Source of the DNA: Prevotella sp. UBA3776
GTDB lineage: Bacteria; Bacteroidota; Bacteroidia; Bacteroidales; Bacteroidaceae
NCBI GenBank assembly: GCA_002369515.1
Contig: DFFM01000049.1
Coordinates: forward strand, 1-15,627
Length of the DNA: 15,627 nucleotides
Reading direction: 5' to 3'
Part shown: positions 1 to 8,462 of the stretch, piece after piece
Position numbering within the stretch: the first letter of the stretch is position 1
Layout: the number at the start of each line of letters is the position of its first letter
Translations under genes and position numbers: made by a program
The notes under the pieces: generated by a model
Seen by the model: the letters and a program-made list of their open reading frames with translations, nothing else
Databases searched by the model: none
What the model was told of the DNA's origin: nothing

Positions 1-5
1 AACTT

Positions 6-23
6 AACTTTCGCATGTTAAGT
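6..23. repeat. 18-bp repeat AACTTTCGCATGTTAAGT, left copy
   Basis: This 18-bp sequence recurs exactly and in the same orientation at the right end of the window (15610-15627). Its first 11 bases also occur in the left arm of the large hairpin at 12193-12257. It lies just before the AACTCC-type repeats upstream of the DUF2027-Smr gene. It may be a dispersed intergenic repeat; function unknown. Confidence 0.7.
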
Positions 24-26
24 AAA

Positions 27-71
27 CAAGGAGTTGCAACTCCTTGTAACTCCATGAACTCCTTGAACTCC
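27..71. repeat. Short 9-bp tandem repeat (AACTCCWTG) with a palindrome at its left end
   Basis: Units AACTCCTTG (38-46), AACTCCATG (48-56), AACTCCTTG (57-65) and a partial AACTCC (66-71) follow one another, with one extra T at 47. The first unit is the right arm of a perfect 20-bp palindrome at 27-46, with arms CAAGGAGTTG and CAACTCCTTG. The same 9-bp family forms a longer array in front of ettA at 13703-13807. The repeat ends 63 bp before the start codon of the next gene, so it may lie in or beside its promoter or leader. No protein-coding role is likely. Confidence 0.85.
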
Positions 72-134
72 AAAAAGTTGAGCGATAGCGAAACTTGAAT
101 AAATAATATTGGATGTAAAAAAAACATAAAAAAC

Positions 135-1379
135 ATGAGTGATATGATAAAAGTAGGCGACAAAGTGCGTTTCCTCAGTTCCACGGGAGGAGGCGTTGTG
201 TCGGGCTTTCGGGGAAAGGACATCGTGCTGGTTGAAGACGAGGACGGATTCGAGATACCCACGCTTCGGCGTGAGGTGGTGGTGGTTGACACCGACGACT
301 ACAACATTGCCAAGGTACACACCAGTGCCTCTACTGGTGGCAGGGGGAAGAACAAACCTGTTGCCGCGACTGCAGGAACCAGCGGTAGCTGGCCGAAGGG
401 AAAGGCAATGGGGGCAACCAAGAATTCTTCGCCAGCAAGCAAACCCGCCACTGACAAAGATGACGACGATGAACGCCCGGTGACATTTCGCGCTCCCGTA
501 GAGGAGCGCAAGGGGGGCGACCAGTTGTCGGCCTACCTGGCATTCGTGCCCATCGATTTGCATGAAGTGACCAAGACTGCGTTCGAGGCCTATCTGGTGA
601 ACGACTGCAACTATTATCTGCGTTTTGCATATTACAGTGCCGAGGGCAACAGTTACAGGCTTCGGGCTACGGGCGAAGTGGAACCTAACACAAAGGTTTT
701 CATTGAGGAGTTCGGACGCGAGCAGCTTGGCGAACTCGAGCGAGTGGCCGTACAATTGTTGGCCTACAAGCGCGACAAGAGTTTCCTGCTGAAACCTGCG
801 GTTGATGTGCAATTGCGCATTGACGGAACCAAGTTCTACAAATTGCACACTTTCCAAGACAACGACTTTTTCGAGCAGCCTGCATTGGTATATACGCTGG
901 TGGAGAACGACCGCATCGCTCGTCCTCTGGTCATTGACGCCCAAAGGCTGAAATCCGAAATGTATGGCAGCGGAAAGACGGACAGGCAGGGTAATCCCAC
1001 TACTGTCCATCCCAACGACAATACCTATGTGCGCCGTTATGAGGACAGGCGTGACAAGCAGGGCAACCCTTTCGTTGTCAAGCGGCGCGGCGACGAGGAC
1101 GTGCTGGTGGTTGACCTGCACATAGGCGAGTTGCTCGACACCACGGCAGGTCTTTCGGCCGCAGACATGTTGCAGTACCAGCTGAAGAAGTTCCACGAGG
1201 TGATGGCTGCCAACGCAGGCAAAAAAGGCCAGCGCATTGTGTTCATCCATGGCAAGGGCGATGGAGTGTTGCGCCACGCCATTGTCAACGAGTTGAACTA
1301 TCGCTACAAGCAACATTCCTATCAGGACGCCTCGTTCCAGGAGTATGGCTATGGAGCTACCCAGGTGACAATCAAGTAG
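135..1379 (+). CDS. DUF2027 and Smr domain protein
   Basis: This 414-residue cytoplasmic protein has a basic, beta-rich N-terminus (residues 1-60, beginning MSDMIKVGDKVRF), as in Bacteroidetes DUF2027 proteins. A low-complexity linker rich in G, S, A, K and D follows (about 64-114), then a middle domain (about 115-310). The C-terminal Smr domain (about 323-414) has a DLH motif at 327-329 and the loop HGKGDGVLR at 372-380. Smr domains, best known from MutS2, are associated with nucleic-acid binding or nicking; here the substrate is unknown. The start at 135 follows an A-rich leader; an in-frame ATG at 144 is an alternative. A poor -7-like TAATATTG at 104-111 has no matching -33 box. nadE follows after 82 bp on the same strand, so the two may be co-transcribed. 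The domain call is strong; the molecular role is not known. Confidence 0.88.
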   Translation: MSDMIKVGDKVRFLSSTGGGVVSGFRGKDIVLVEDEDGFEIPTLRREVVVVDTDDYNIAKVHTSASTGGRGKNKPVAATAGTSGSWPKGKAMGATKNSSPASKPATDKDDDDERPVTFRAPVEERKGGDQLSAYLAFVPIDLHEVTKTAFEAYLVNDCNYYLRFAYYSAEGNSYRLRATGEVEPNTKVFIEEFGREQLGELERVAVQLLAYKRDKSFLLKPAVDVQLRIDGTKFYKLHTFQDNDFFEQPALVYTLVENDRIARPLVIDAQRLKSEMYGSGKTDRQGNPTTVHPNDNTYVRRYEDRRDKQGNPFVVKRRGDEDVLVVDLHIGELLDTTAGLSAADMLQYQLKKFHEVMAANAGKKGQRIVFIHGKGDGVLRHAIVNELNYRYKQHSYQDASFQEYGYGATQVTIK

Positions 1380-1461
1380 ATTGCTCGTAAACGCGAGCAA
1401 AAAAATTCTAGACAACAAACGAAACGATTTATTCGACAAACATACAAATCATCTTTTAGCT

Positions 1462-3429
1462 ATGAAATACGGATTCATAACTGTGGCTGCTGCCGTGCCC
1501 GTGGTGAAAGTGGCTGATTGCCGCTTCAATGTTCAGCAAATAGAAAACCAGATTGCCCAGGCAGAAGGAAAGGGCGTTGAGATTATAGTGTTTCCAGAAC
1601 TGAGCCTCACGGGATACACCTGTCAGGACCTGTTCAGGCAGCAACAGCTCCTTGATGCGGCAGAGGGGGCCTTGCTGGAACTGCTCGACTTTAGCCGCCA
1701 GTTGGACATCATCTCCATCGTGGGACTGCCAGTGGTGGTGGGCGACCTGCTGCTCAATTGTGGAGCCGTCGTTCAGAGAGGCGAGCTTCTGGGGCTGGTG
1801 GCCAAGACCTATCTGCCCAACTACAGCGAGTTCTACGAGAAACGGTGGTTTGCCTCCGCTCAGGACCTTCGTCCAACGGAAATACGTTTTGCCGGCAACC
1901 GTATCATGGTGAGTCCTGACCCCATGTTGTTCCGCACATGCGACGGAGTGATGTTCGGCATCGAAATCTGCGAAGACGTGTGGGCACCCACACCGCCCAG
2001 CAATCAGCTCGCATTGGCTGGTGCCGACATCATCTTCAACCTCTCGGCAAGCGACGAACTCATAGGCAAGCACCAGTATCTGCAGAGTCTGCTTGCCCAA
2101 CAGAGCGCACGTACGATGACGGGCTATGTTTATAGCGGCAGCGGCTTCGGCGAAAGCACCCAGGATGTGGTCTATGGCGGCAATTCCATGATTTACGAAA
2201 ATGGACACTTGCTCAGCGAGGGCGAACGCTTCTCGCTGGAGTCGCAGATGGCAACGGCACAAATTGACGTTGAGCGTTTGCGTTCGGAGCGTCGTACCAA
2301 CAGCACCTACGTCAACGCCCAGCGCAACCTGAAATGGAGTCTGGTCAACGGACAGAAAACAGTTAGCCATGTTGACTGCCACAGCTATACGCCGCGCGAC
2401 TTCAAACTGTTGAGGAAAATCAATCCACACCCTTTTATTCCCTCTGACGAAGAAATGGCCGACAGTTGCAACCAGATATTCAACATCCAAGTGGGGGGAC
2501 TGGCCAAACGACTCACCCACATCAACGCTCAGACCGTGGTCGTGGGCATCAGCGGCGGCTTGGATTCAACGCTGGCGTTGCTGGTGTGTGTGAAGACCTT
2601 CGACAAACTCGGGCTCGACCGCCGGGGCATAGTGGGCGTCACCATGCCTGGCTTTGGCACCACGGACCGAACCTACCATAATGCCATGGCCTTGATGAAG
2701 TCGCTGGGCATCACCATTCGTGAAATCAGCATTGCCAAGGCCGTCATGCAGCATTTCGAGGACATCGGACATGATCCCAGCCAGCACGACGTGACCTATG
2801 AAAACAGCCAGGCCCGCGAGCGCACACAGATTCTGATGGACCTCACCAATCAGGTTGGCGGCATCGTGGTGGGTACGGGCGACCTCTCAGAACTTGCTTT
2901 GGGCTGGGCTACCTACAACGGCGACCACATGTCCATGTACGGTGTTAACGCCAGCATCCCCAAAACCCTCATACAGTATTTGGTGCGCTACGTTGCCAAC
3001 AACGAGGTGGATGATGCTTCGCGCCACACGCTGCTCGACATCGTTGACACACCCATCAGCCCCGAATTGACTCCCGCCGACGAACAGGGCAACATTAAGC
3101 AGAAGACCGAAGATTTGGTAGGACCTTATGAACTGCACGACTTCTTCCTCTACTATTTCCTCCGTTTCGGCTTCTCACCGCGCAAGATTTTCCTCCTTGC
3201 ACAGGCCGCTTTCCAATCGAGTACGGGAACTGATGCTACTTACGACGACGAAACCATCAAAAAGTGGCTCACCACCTTTGTTCGCAGGTTCTTCAGCCAG
3301 CAGTTCAAACGTTCGTGTCTGCCCGACGGTCCGAAGGTCGGCAGTGTGAGCCTCTCTCCGCGGGGCGACTGGCGCATGCCAAGCGATGCCTCCAGTGCCA
3401 TTTGGCTGAATGAACTGGAGTCGTTGTAG
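1462..3429 (+). CDS. nadE: Glutamine-dependent NAD+ synthetase
   Basis: This cytoplasmic 655-residue enzyme converts nicotinate adenine dinucleotide (deamido-NAD+), ATP and glutamine to NAD+, the last step of NAD synthesis. The N-terminal nitrilase-type glutaminase domain (about 3-290) carries the full Glu-Lys-Cys triad: Glu46 in FPELSLTGY, Lys115 in LVAKTYLPN, Cys170 in GIEICEDVW. The C-terminal synthetase domain (about 335-640) has the pyrophosphate loop SGGLDST at 364-370, [11 protein letters not shown] at 472-482 and [10 protein letters not shown] at 493-502. Length and order fit the two-domain NadE family. I chose the ATG at 1462 because the protein begins directly with the conserved nitrilase strand; the frame stays open to 1381, but that part resembles no NadE. 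No promoter is visible in the 82-bp gap, which suggests read-through from the DUF2027-Smr gene. Confidence 0.96.
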   Translation: MKYGFITVAAAVPVVKVADCRFNVQQIENQIAQAEGKGVEIIVFPELSLTGYTCQDLFRQQQLLDAAEGALLELLDFSRQLDIISIVGLPVVVGDLLLNCGAVVQRGELLGLVAKTYLPNYSEFYEKRWFASAQDLRPTEIRFAGNRIMVSPDPMLFRTCDGVMFGIEICEDVWAPTPPSNQLALAGADIIFNLSASDELIGKHQYLQSLLAQQSARTMTGYVYSGSGFGESTQDVVYGGNSMIYENGHLLSEGERFSLESQMATAQIDVERLRSERRTNSTYVNAQRNLKWSLVNGQKTVSHVDCHSYTPRDFKLLRKINPHPFIPSDEEMADSCNQIFNIQVGGLAKRLTHINAQTVVVGISGGLDSTLALLVCVKTFDKLGLDRRGIVGVTMPGFGTTDRTYHNAMALMKSLGITIREISIAKAVMQHFEDIGHDPSQHDVTYENSQARERTQILMDLTNQVGGIVVGTGDLSELALGWATYNGDHMSMYGVNASIPKTLIQYLVRYVANNEVDDASRHTLLDIVDTPISPELTPADEQGNIKQKTEDLVGPYELHDFFLYYFLRFGFSPRKIFLLAQAAFQSSTGTDATYDDETIKKWLTTFVRRFFSQQFKRSCLPDGPKVGSVSLSPRGDWRMPSDASSAIWLNELESL

Positions 3430-3505
3430 TGGTTCTGGTCATGTAAGCGGGGAGCTTGGCCTGCGTGGACTTTATTGGTTCGGAGAAAACCATGTGAATA
3501 CTCAG

Positions 3506-3537
3506 GTTGGAGAAAAAATGCAATAAAAAGTTCTTTG
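3506..3537 (+). promoter_or_regulatory. Possible Bacteroidetes-type promoter for the beta-helix lipoprotein gene
   Basis: GTTG at 3506-3509 and GTTCTTTG at 3530-3537 are separated by 20 bp. The consensus is TTTG, 19-21 bp, TAnnTTTG. The spacing and the TTTG core of the -7 element fit, but the leading TA is missing and the -33 box has one mismatch. Transcription would begin roughly 10 bp before the ATG. No better candidate lies in the 126-bp gap after nadE. Confidence 0.3.
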
Positions 3538-3555
3538 CTGCGTTATTAAGAATAG

Positions 3556-5016
3556 ATGAAAAAAATCTTCCACCTTCTGCTGTTGCTGGCCGTCGTGCTG
3601 GTTGAAGCCTGTTCCGACAACGATTCTTTCACCACTTCGTCGTCCAACAGGCTAGCCTTCTCGGTTGATACTGTGATGTTCGATACCGTGTTCTCCAGGG
3701 TACCGTCATCAACGCGCACCTTTTGGGTGTTCAACCATTCGGGCGATGGCATCCGATGCAGTAACGTGCGCTTGCAACAGGGCAACCAGACAGGCTTCCG
3801 CGTCAATGTTGACGGCATCTATCTGGGTGCAACCGAAGGCTACCAAAGCTCGGACATCGAGGTGCGCAACAAGGACAGTCTCCGCGTGTTCGTTGAGTTG
3901 ACATCTCCTCTTAACAACCATGACACTCCCCAGCTGCTTGAAGACCACCTGGTGTTCACACTCGAAAGTGGGGTGGAGCAGAAAGTCAATTTGCGCGCCT
4001 TTACTTGGGATGCCGAAGATGTTGGCCACCTGGTGGTGGACCGCGACACCACCATCTGTTCAACACGTCCGATACTGGTCAGTGGCGGCATAGAAGTGGC
4101 CCATGGAGCAACCCTCCGCTTGCTCGGCACAACGCTCTATTTCCATGCCGATGCAGGCATCGATGTGTATGGCACACTCATTTGCGACGCTGACAACGGA
4201 CGCGAAACGATTCTCCGTGGTGACCGCCTTGACCACATGTTCGATTATCTGCCCTACGACCGTGTTTCGGGCCAGTGGCAGGGCATCGTGCTCCATAATA
4301 CGTCTTTCGGCAACGAGATTCGCCACACCCACATGCACAGCGGTACCAACGGCATTGTTTGCGATTCGTCGGCCACCGACCGCAGTAAACTCATCCTTGA
4401 GTACAGCACCATCCACAATATGCAAGGCTATGGCCTGCTCGCCCGCAACAGCCTTGTCACCATCAACACCTGCGAAATCACCAACACCCTCTTGGACTGT
4501 CTTTCGGTATGTGGCGGAAATGTCAGCTTGAGCAATTCCACATTGGCACAGTTCTATCCATTCGACTCCAACCGCGGAGCAGCCCTCCGTCTGACCAACC
4601 TGCTCGAAGGATTTTCGGACTCCTGCCCACTCGAGCAATTCATGGCCCGCAACTGCATCATCACCGGCTATGCTGACGATGTGCTCATGGGCGAGCCCTC
4701 CGACTCACTGGCTTTCAATTATCTCTTCGACCACTGCCTGCTGCGAACGCCCAAGGTGGAAACCGACGACAGCATCTTCTATGCACACGTCATTTACGAG
4801 GACCCGAAGGACACCCTCACCTCCGCTCACAAGAACTTTGCAAACATCGATACGGACAACCTCATCTATGACTTTCGGCTGAGCAAGGTCTCACAGGCCG
4901 TCAATGCCGCTGATGCCGCCCATTCACTGCCCACCGACCGATATGGATACCGCCGTGACGAACATCCCGACATGGGGTGTTTTGAACTGGAGGAACCCCT
5001 CGACCAACAGCCATGA
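3556..5016 (+). CDS. Surface-type lipoprotein with a right-handed beta-helix domain
   Basis: This 486-residue protein starts with a basic and hydrophobic signal peptide ending in LVEAC, with the acylated cysteine probably Cys19. Glu at the -2 position of the lipobox is unusual. The residues after Cys (SDND) resemble the acidic lipoprotein export signal described in Bacteroidetes, which suggests display on the outer cell surface. Residues about 30-150 look like a beta-sandwich domain. Residues about 160-400 have repeated short turns with aligned hydrophobic and Asn/Thr positions, such as HSGTNGIVCDSSA and YSTIHNMQGYGLLARNS, typical of a parallel beta-helix. The C-terminus has the closing motif YGYRRDEHPDMGCFE common in such proteins. 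I see no convincing catalytic set, so binding to or cleaving a glycan is only a possibility. cdd starts 52 bp downstream. The protein was not matched to a named family. Confidence 0.8.
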   Translation: MKKIFHLLLLLAVVLVEACSDNDSFTTSSSNRLAFSVDTVMFDTVFSRVPSSTRTFWVFNHSGDGIRCSNVRLQQGNQTGFRVNVDGIYLGATEGYQSSDIEVRNKDSLRVFVELTSPLNNHDTPQLLEDHLVFTLESGVEQKVNLRAFTWDAEDVGHLVVDRDTTICSTRPILVSGGIEVAHGATLRLLGTTLYFHADAGIDVYGTLICDADNGRETILRGDRLDHMFDYLPYDRVSGQWQGIVLHNTSFGNEIRHTHMHSGTNGIVCDSSATDRSKLILEYSTIHNMQGYGLLARNSLVTINTCEITNTLLDCLSVCGGNVSLSNSTLAQFYPFDSNRGAALRLTNLLEGFSDSCPLEQFMARNCIITGYADDVLMGEPSDSLAFNYLFDHCLLRTPKVETDDSIFYAHVIYEDPKDTLTSAHKNFANIDTDNLIYDFRLSKVSQAVNAADAAHSLPTDRYGYRRDEHPDMGCFELEEPLDQQP

Positions 5017-5023
5017 ACCATTG

Positions 5024-5045
5024 CCATGGAGCCTGTACTCCATGG
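5024..5045 (+). other. Perfect 8-bp stem-loop between the lipoprotein gene and cdd
   Basis: CCATGGAG (5024-5031) and CTCCATGG (5038-5045) are exact inverted repeats around a 6-base loop. An A-rich run follows, not a T-run, so it is a poor terminator for plus-strand transcription. It buries the upstream in-frame ATG at 5042, which favours the ATG at 5069 as the cdd start. It may also stabilise or process the shared transcript; that part is inference. Confidence 0.5.
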
Positions 5046-5068
5046 AATATAAAAAAAAACTGACGCTT

Positions 5069-5551
5069 ATGAAAACACTCGACCTGAAATCCAGCATCAC
5101 TTTCTGCCAAAAAGAAGAATTGGCAGAAGCAGACCAGCAACTTATAGAGCGAGCCGTCGAAGCCACCTCGCGTTCCTATTCGCGCTATAGCCATTTCAGC
5201 GTGGGAGCCTGCCTGCGCCTTGCCGACGGCACCCATGTGCTTGGTGCCAACCAAGAGAATGCTGTCTATCCCGTGGGACTCTGTGCCGAGCGAACGGCCA
5301 TTTTTGCCGCCCAGGTGCAACACCCCGACCTGCCCATCGTGGCCATTGCCATCGCTGCCCGCAACGAGCAGGGAGAACTTGTGGCCGATCCTGTGTCGCC
5401 CTGTGGCAGCTGCCGCCAAGTGATGCTCGAAGCAGAGCAACGCCACGCCCAACCTATGCGCATTCTGCTCTACGGACAGCGGGGCGTTTACGTCATGGAT
5501 GGTGTCCGCCAGTTGCTGCCCCTAGCTTTCATCGAAGAGTCCATGAAATGA
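5069..5551 (+). CDS. cdd: Cytidine deaminase
   Basis: This small cytoplasmic zinc enzyme (160 residues) deaminates cytidine and deoxycytidine to uridine and deoxyuridine in pyrimidine salvage. The zinc-site motifs are intact: CAE at residues 72-74 (Cys72 as ligand, Glu74 as proton shuttle) and PCGSC at 111-115 (Cys112 and Cys115). This Cys-Cys-Cys arrangement and the length match the tetrameric short class. Conserved stretches include SRYSHFSVGA and ENAVYPVGLCAERTA. The start at 5069 follows an A-rich leader. An in-frame ATG at 5042 would add nine mostly basic residues but lies in a stem-loop. The gene is downstream of the lipoprotein gene on the same strand and converges on thrC. Confidence 0.95.
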   Translation: MKTLDLKSSITFCQKEELAEADQQLIERAVEATSRSYSRYSHFSVGACLRLADGTHVLGANQENAVYPVGLCAERTAIFAAQVQHPDLPIVAIAIAARNEQGELVADPVSPCGSCRQVMLEAEQRHAQPMRILLYGQRGVYVMDGVRQLLPLAFIEESMK

Positions 5552-5598
5552 AATCCAATGACGCACTTCGCTTGTCGGCGTATTGGTCGGAAAGTTTA

Positions 5599-5626
5599 AG
5601 TGCCCTCTGTGTTGCTAGAGGGCACT
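5599..5626 (+). terminator. Hairpin after cdd, possible weak terminator
   Basis: AGTGCCCTCT (5599-5608) and AGAGGGCACT (5617-5626) form a perfect 10-bp stem with an 8-base loop, 47 bp after the cdd stop codon. The bases after it are T-containing but interrupted (ACTATTACTATTTT), so intrinsic termination would be weak. It lies 16 bp before the composite inverted-repeat element and could instead belong to it. Confidence 0.45.
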
Positions 5627-5642
5627 CGAACTATTACTATTT

Positions 5643-5864
5643 TACTGAAGTTTCGGTTGTTTTCTACAACAACGAATTTAACGAATAAGACGAATCTTAT
5701 CAATGCATCGAAGATGCAACGAATGTTGACGAATGCAACGATTCGAATGATTCGTTGGCCACTTGAGGCCATTCGCTGCCGCCATAGGTGTATTCGGGAA
5801 ATTCGCTATATTCGTTGTTGTAGAGATGTGGTAGCATGGCATCTCTACTCCCGAAACTTCAGTA
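5643..5864. repeat. Composite inverted-repeat element with phased CGAAT/ATTCG motifs
   Basis: This 222-bp stretch fills most of the gap between the converging cdd and thrC genes. Its outer 14-bp ends are exact inverted repeats: TACTGAAGTTTCGG at 5643-5656 and its complement at 5851-5864. A second exact 14-bp pair lies inside: CTACAACAACGAAT at 5664-5677 against 5810-5823. Six CGAAT motifs (from 5673, 5682, 5691, 5720, 5730, 5744) are mirrored by six ATTCG motifs (from 5741, 5750, 5771, 5792, 5801, 5810), several exactly 9 bp apart. Smaller hairpins lie at 5704-5718, 5757-5770 and 5820-5848. No open reading frame looks real. It resembles a non-autonomous palindromic element, or a structured RNA shared by both converging transcripts; its family is unknown to me. 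Confidence 0.7.
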
Positions 5865-5866
5865 TT

Positions 5867-7171
5867 TCACTCTTTCATTAAATAAGCCTTGAAGTCGGCA
5901 AAATCCTTCGTCATGGCAACGCTCTGTTTTTCTCCCTTCATGAAAGCGGCTAGACGGTCGGGAATGGCAATGTCGATGCCAAGGATTTCGTCCACTTTTT
6001 CCTTGAATTTGGCAGGGTGGGCTGTCTCGCAGAAAACGCCCACTTCGTCAGCTTGCAACTGTTCCTTCAGCGCACGATAGCCACATGCACCATGCGGGTC
6101 GAGCACATAACCGTTTTCGGCATGGCACTCGCGCATGGTTTCACGGATCTGTTGGTCGGTATATGTGGCGCCACTGATGAGGGCTGCAATCTGTTCGTGT
6201 GAACCTCCGTACAGGTCGTAGATGCGGGCAAAGTTGCTTGGGTCGCCCACATCCATTGCATTGGCCAAGGTTTGTATCGATGGTTTGGGCTCGTATTGAC
6301 CGGTCTTTAGATAGTTGTAGAACACGTCATTGGCGTTGTTGGCGGCAATGAAACGATGGATGGGCAGTCCCATGCGGTGGCCGAAGAGTGCGGAACAAAT
6401 GTTGCCGAAGTTGCCGCTGGGCACACACATCACCAATTTCCTGCCATTGCACTGTCGTTTCATGCGGGCGTATGCGTTGAAGTAGTAGAAGGCCTGTGGC
6501 AGAAAACGCGCCACGTTGATGGAGTTGGCCGAAGTCAAGCGCATGTGGTCGTTCAGCGCTTTGTCCATGAAGGCCGACTTCACCAGTGCCTGGCAGTCGT
6601 CAAACACGCCATCCACTTCGACAGCCGTTATGTTTTTGCCTAGGGTTGTGAACTGGCACTCCTGGATGGGGCTCACCTTTCCTTTGGGATAGAGAACATA
6701 GACGTGTATGCCTTCCACGCCCAGGAATCCGTTGGCCACAGCCGAGCCTGTGTCGCCGCTGGTGGCCACGAGCACATTCACCCTTTCTTCGCCGCCGTCC
6801 ATGCGGATGAAGTATTGAAGCAGTCGCGCCATAAACCGTGCCCCCACGTCCTTGAAGGCGAGCGTGGGGCCATGGAACAGCTCGAGCGAATGGATGTTGT
6901 CCGTCACCTTCACCACGGGGCAGTCGAAGCGCAGCGTGTCGAAGACGATTTCCTGAAGCGCATCCAAGTCCACGTCCTCGCCGAAGAAGGCACTGGCCAC
7001 GTTGTAGGCGATGTCCTGAAACGACATTTCCTCGATGTTCTCGAAAAACTCACGGGGGAGCTTGTGGATGGTTTCGGGCATGTAGAGGCCGCGGTCTTCG
7101 GCCAGTCCTTTTGTCACTGCTTTGTGCAGGTCGGCAATGGGTGCCGTTCTGTTGGTGCTGTAGTATTTCAT
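5867..7171 (-). CDS. thrC: Threonine synthase
   Basis: This PLP enzyme (434 residues, cytoplasmic) converts O-phosphohomoserine and water to threonine and phosphate. The PLP-binding lysine is Lys107 in HGPTLAFKDVGARF. The phosphate-binding and active-site segments TSGDTGSA (137-144) and PSGNFGN (251-257) are present, and the N-terminus MKYYSTNRTAP is typical of the fold-type II ThrC family of E. coli type. The length is normal. The start codon is only 6 bp after the apgM stop, so it is the last gene of the thrA-apgM-thrC operon. The stop codon is 2 bp from the right end of the composite inverted-repeat element, so that element may help end or protect the operon mRNA. Confidence 0.96.
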   Translation of the reverse strand: MKYYSTNRTAPIADLHKAVTKGLAEDRGLYMPETIHKLPREFFENIEEMSFQDIAYNVASAFFGEDVDLDALQEIVFDTLRFDCPVVKVTDNIHSLELFHGPTLAFKDVGARFMARLLQYFIRMDGGEERVNVLVATSGDTGSAVANGFLGVEGIHVYVLYPKGKVSPIQECQFTTLGKNITAVEVDGVFDDCQALVKSAFMDKALNDHMRLTSANSINVARFLPQAFYYFNAYARMKRQCNGRKLVMCVPSGNFGNICSALFGHRMGLPIHRFIAANNANDVFYNYLKTGQYEPKPSIQTLANAMDVGDPSNFARIYDLYGGSHEQIAALISGATYTDQQIRETMRECHAENGYVLDPHGACGYRALKEQLQADEVGVFCETAHPAKFKEKVDEILGIDIAIPDRLAAFMKGEKQSVAMTKDFADFKAYLMKE

Positions 7172-7177
7172 AGGCTA

Positions 7178-8440
7178 TTATTCTGTTTTCATCAGTTCGT
7201 TCATGAATTCGTTAAGCTGCAACATACCATAGCTGCCACTGACGCAGGCCACTTCGTCGTAATGCTCGACCGCGTCGGGCGCAATGCCTCGGTGCCAAAT
7301 GACGAAGGGCACTGGCTCGTTCACGTGTATGCGCATCTCCACTGGTGTGGGATGGTCGGGCAGAAGCGCTATGCAAACCGGTTCGTCCATTTTCTCGGTG
7401 GCTTCCAAGACGGGTTTGACGAGTCGTTTGTCAAGATAGTCGATGGCTCGCAGTTTAAGTTCCAAGTCGCCGTCATGGCCCGCTTCGTCGGTAGCTTCGA
7501 CGTGGACGAACACAAAGTCGTTGTTCTTGAGTGCCTCAATGGCGGCCTGGGCCTTGCCCTCGTAGTTGGTGTTGGCCAATCCCGTGGCACCATTCACTTC
7601 CACGATGCGCAGTCCGGCATAGTGGCCGATTCCGCGAATCAAATCGACCGCCGAAATGACCACCCCGCTTCTGATTTGCGGATAAACCGCCATGAGGGGT
7701 GCCATGTTGGGCCTGTATCCGCCGCTCCACGGCCAAATGCTGTTGGCCTGTCGCTCGCCGCGCTTGGCTTTCCTCTGGTTGTATGGATGGCTGGCCAGCA
7801 AGTCCTGCGACCTGACAATCAGGTCGTTCAGCAGGTCGGCTGTGGCCTGTGGTGTCATCCGCCCCTTTTCAGTCTGGGCACCCTCTTCAGGTTTCACCAG
7901 CAGACTGCGCCAAGGCTCGTTGGGATGGTCGTGGGGTGGGGCGCAGACAATGTGCTTTGAGCCCCCCTTGACCACCAGCAGATGGCGATATTGTATTCCG
8001 GCGATGAATTTCACGCACTCTCTTCCCAGCTCACGGTTCACCGGCGCAGCCAGATGCTCGTTGAGATAGTCGATGAGCACCTTTGCATCGGCAGTTTCCA
8101 GATTGCCGCCGTTGTGGGTGATGATGTTTCCGTTCTCCAAGGTGATGATGTTGCAACGTATGGCCATGTCGTCGTCCGCCATTTCATAGCCTATTGAGGC
8201 GGCCTCCAGCGGCCCACGTCCTTCGTACACCTTGTTAAGGTCGTATCCCAGAATGGCGGTGTTGGCCACTTCGCTGCCCGGCGGGAACCCTTCGGGCACC
8301 GTTATCAACCGTCCGCAACGGCCCTCGCGAGCCAGTCTGTCCATGTATTCGGGACGTGCATATTGCAGCAAAGTCTTTCCGCCAAGGCGTTCCACGGGAT
8401 GGTCTGCCATGCCGTCACCAAGAATGATAATGTGTTTCAT
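7178..8440 (-). CDS. apgM: ApgM-family phosphomutase-like protein, probable homoserine kinase
   Basis: This 420-residue protein belongs to the alkaline-phosphatase superfamily, in the archaeal-type cofactor-independent phosphoglycerate mutase group. Visible motifs are the N-terminal metal site GDGMADHP (Asp9), the probable nucleophile Ser56 in GSEVANTAILGYD, the WPWSGG motif (236-241), and metal-site segments ATDEAGHDGD (316-325) and LLPDHPTP (359-366). It sits between thrA and thrC with gaps of 22 and 6 bp. No GHMP-type thrB is present in the window. I recall a described subfamily of ApgM-like proteins in this setting (TIGR02535) proposed to be homoserine kinases. Phosphorylating homoserine to O-phosphohomoserine would connect ThrA to ThrC. 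The family call is firm. The kinase role is inferred from context; glycolytic phosphoglycerate mutase is the alternative. Confidence 0.88.
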   Translation of the reverse strand: MKHIIILGDGMADHPVERLGGKTLLQYARPEYMDRLAREGRCGRLITVPEGFPPGSEVANTAILGYDLNKVYEGRGPLEAASIGYEMADDDMAIRCNIITLENGNIITHNGGNLETADAKVLIDYLNEHLAAPVNRELGRECVKFIAGIQYRHLLVVKGGSKHIVCAPPHDHPNEPWRSLLVKPEEGAQTEKGRMTPQATADLLNDLIVRSQDLLASHPYNQRKAKRGERQANSIWPWSGGYRPNMAPLMAVYPQIRSGVVISAVDLIRGIGHYAGLRIVEVNGATGLANTNYEGKAQAAIEALKNNDFVFVHVEATDEAGHDGDLELKLRAIDYLDKRLVKPVLEATEKMDEPVCIALLPDHPTPVEMRIHVNEPVPFVIWHRGIAPDAVEHYDEVACVSGSYGMLQLNEFMNELMKTE

Positions 8441-8462
8441 GTCAATTGGTTGTGCGGAAATG

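Noticed and set aside
1381..1400. Hairpin TTGCTCG/CGAGCAA just after the DUF2027-Smr gene as a terminator.
   Set aside because: It is followed by an A-run, not a T-run, on the plus strand, and no gene on the minus strand ends here.
18..1439. Long minus-strand reading frame opposite the DUF2027-Smr gene (473 codons).
   Set aside because: It is antisense to a gene with clear Smr motifs, has no recognisable domain, and runs through intergenic repeats at its end. Similar antisense frames at 6704-7960, 8802-9836 and 12855-13925 are rejected for the same reason.
1381..1461. Upstream extension of nadE from a TTG at 1381.
   Set aside because: The 27 extra residues resemble no NadE, and the ATG at 1462 starts exactly at the conserved nitrilase strand.
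5600..5881. A 93-codon plus-strand frame within the composite inverted repeat.
   Set aside because: It is read through palindromic repeats with no domain-like composition and overlaps the thrC stop.
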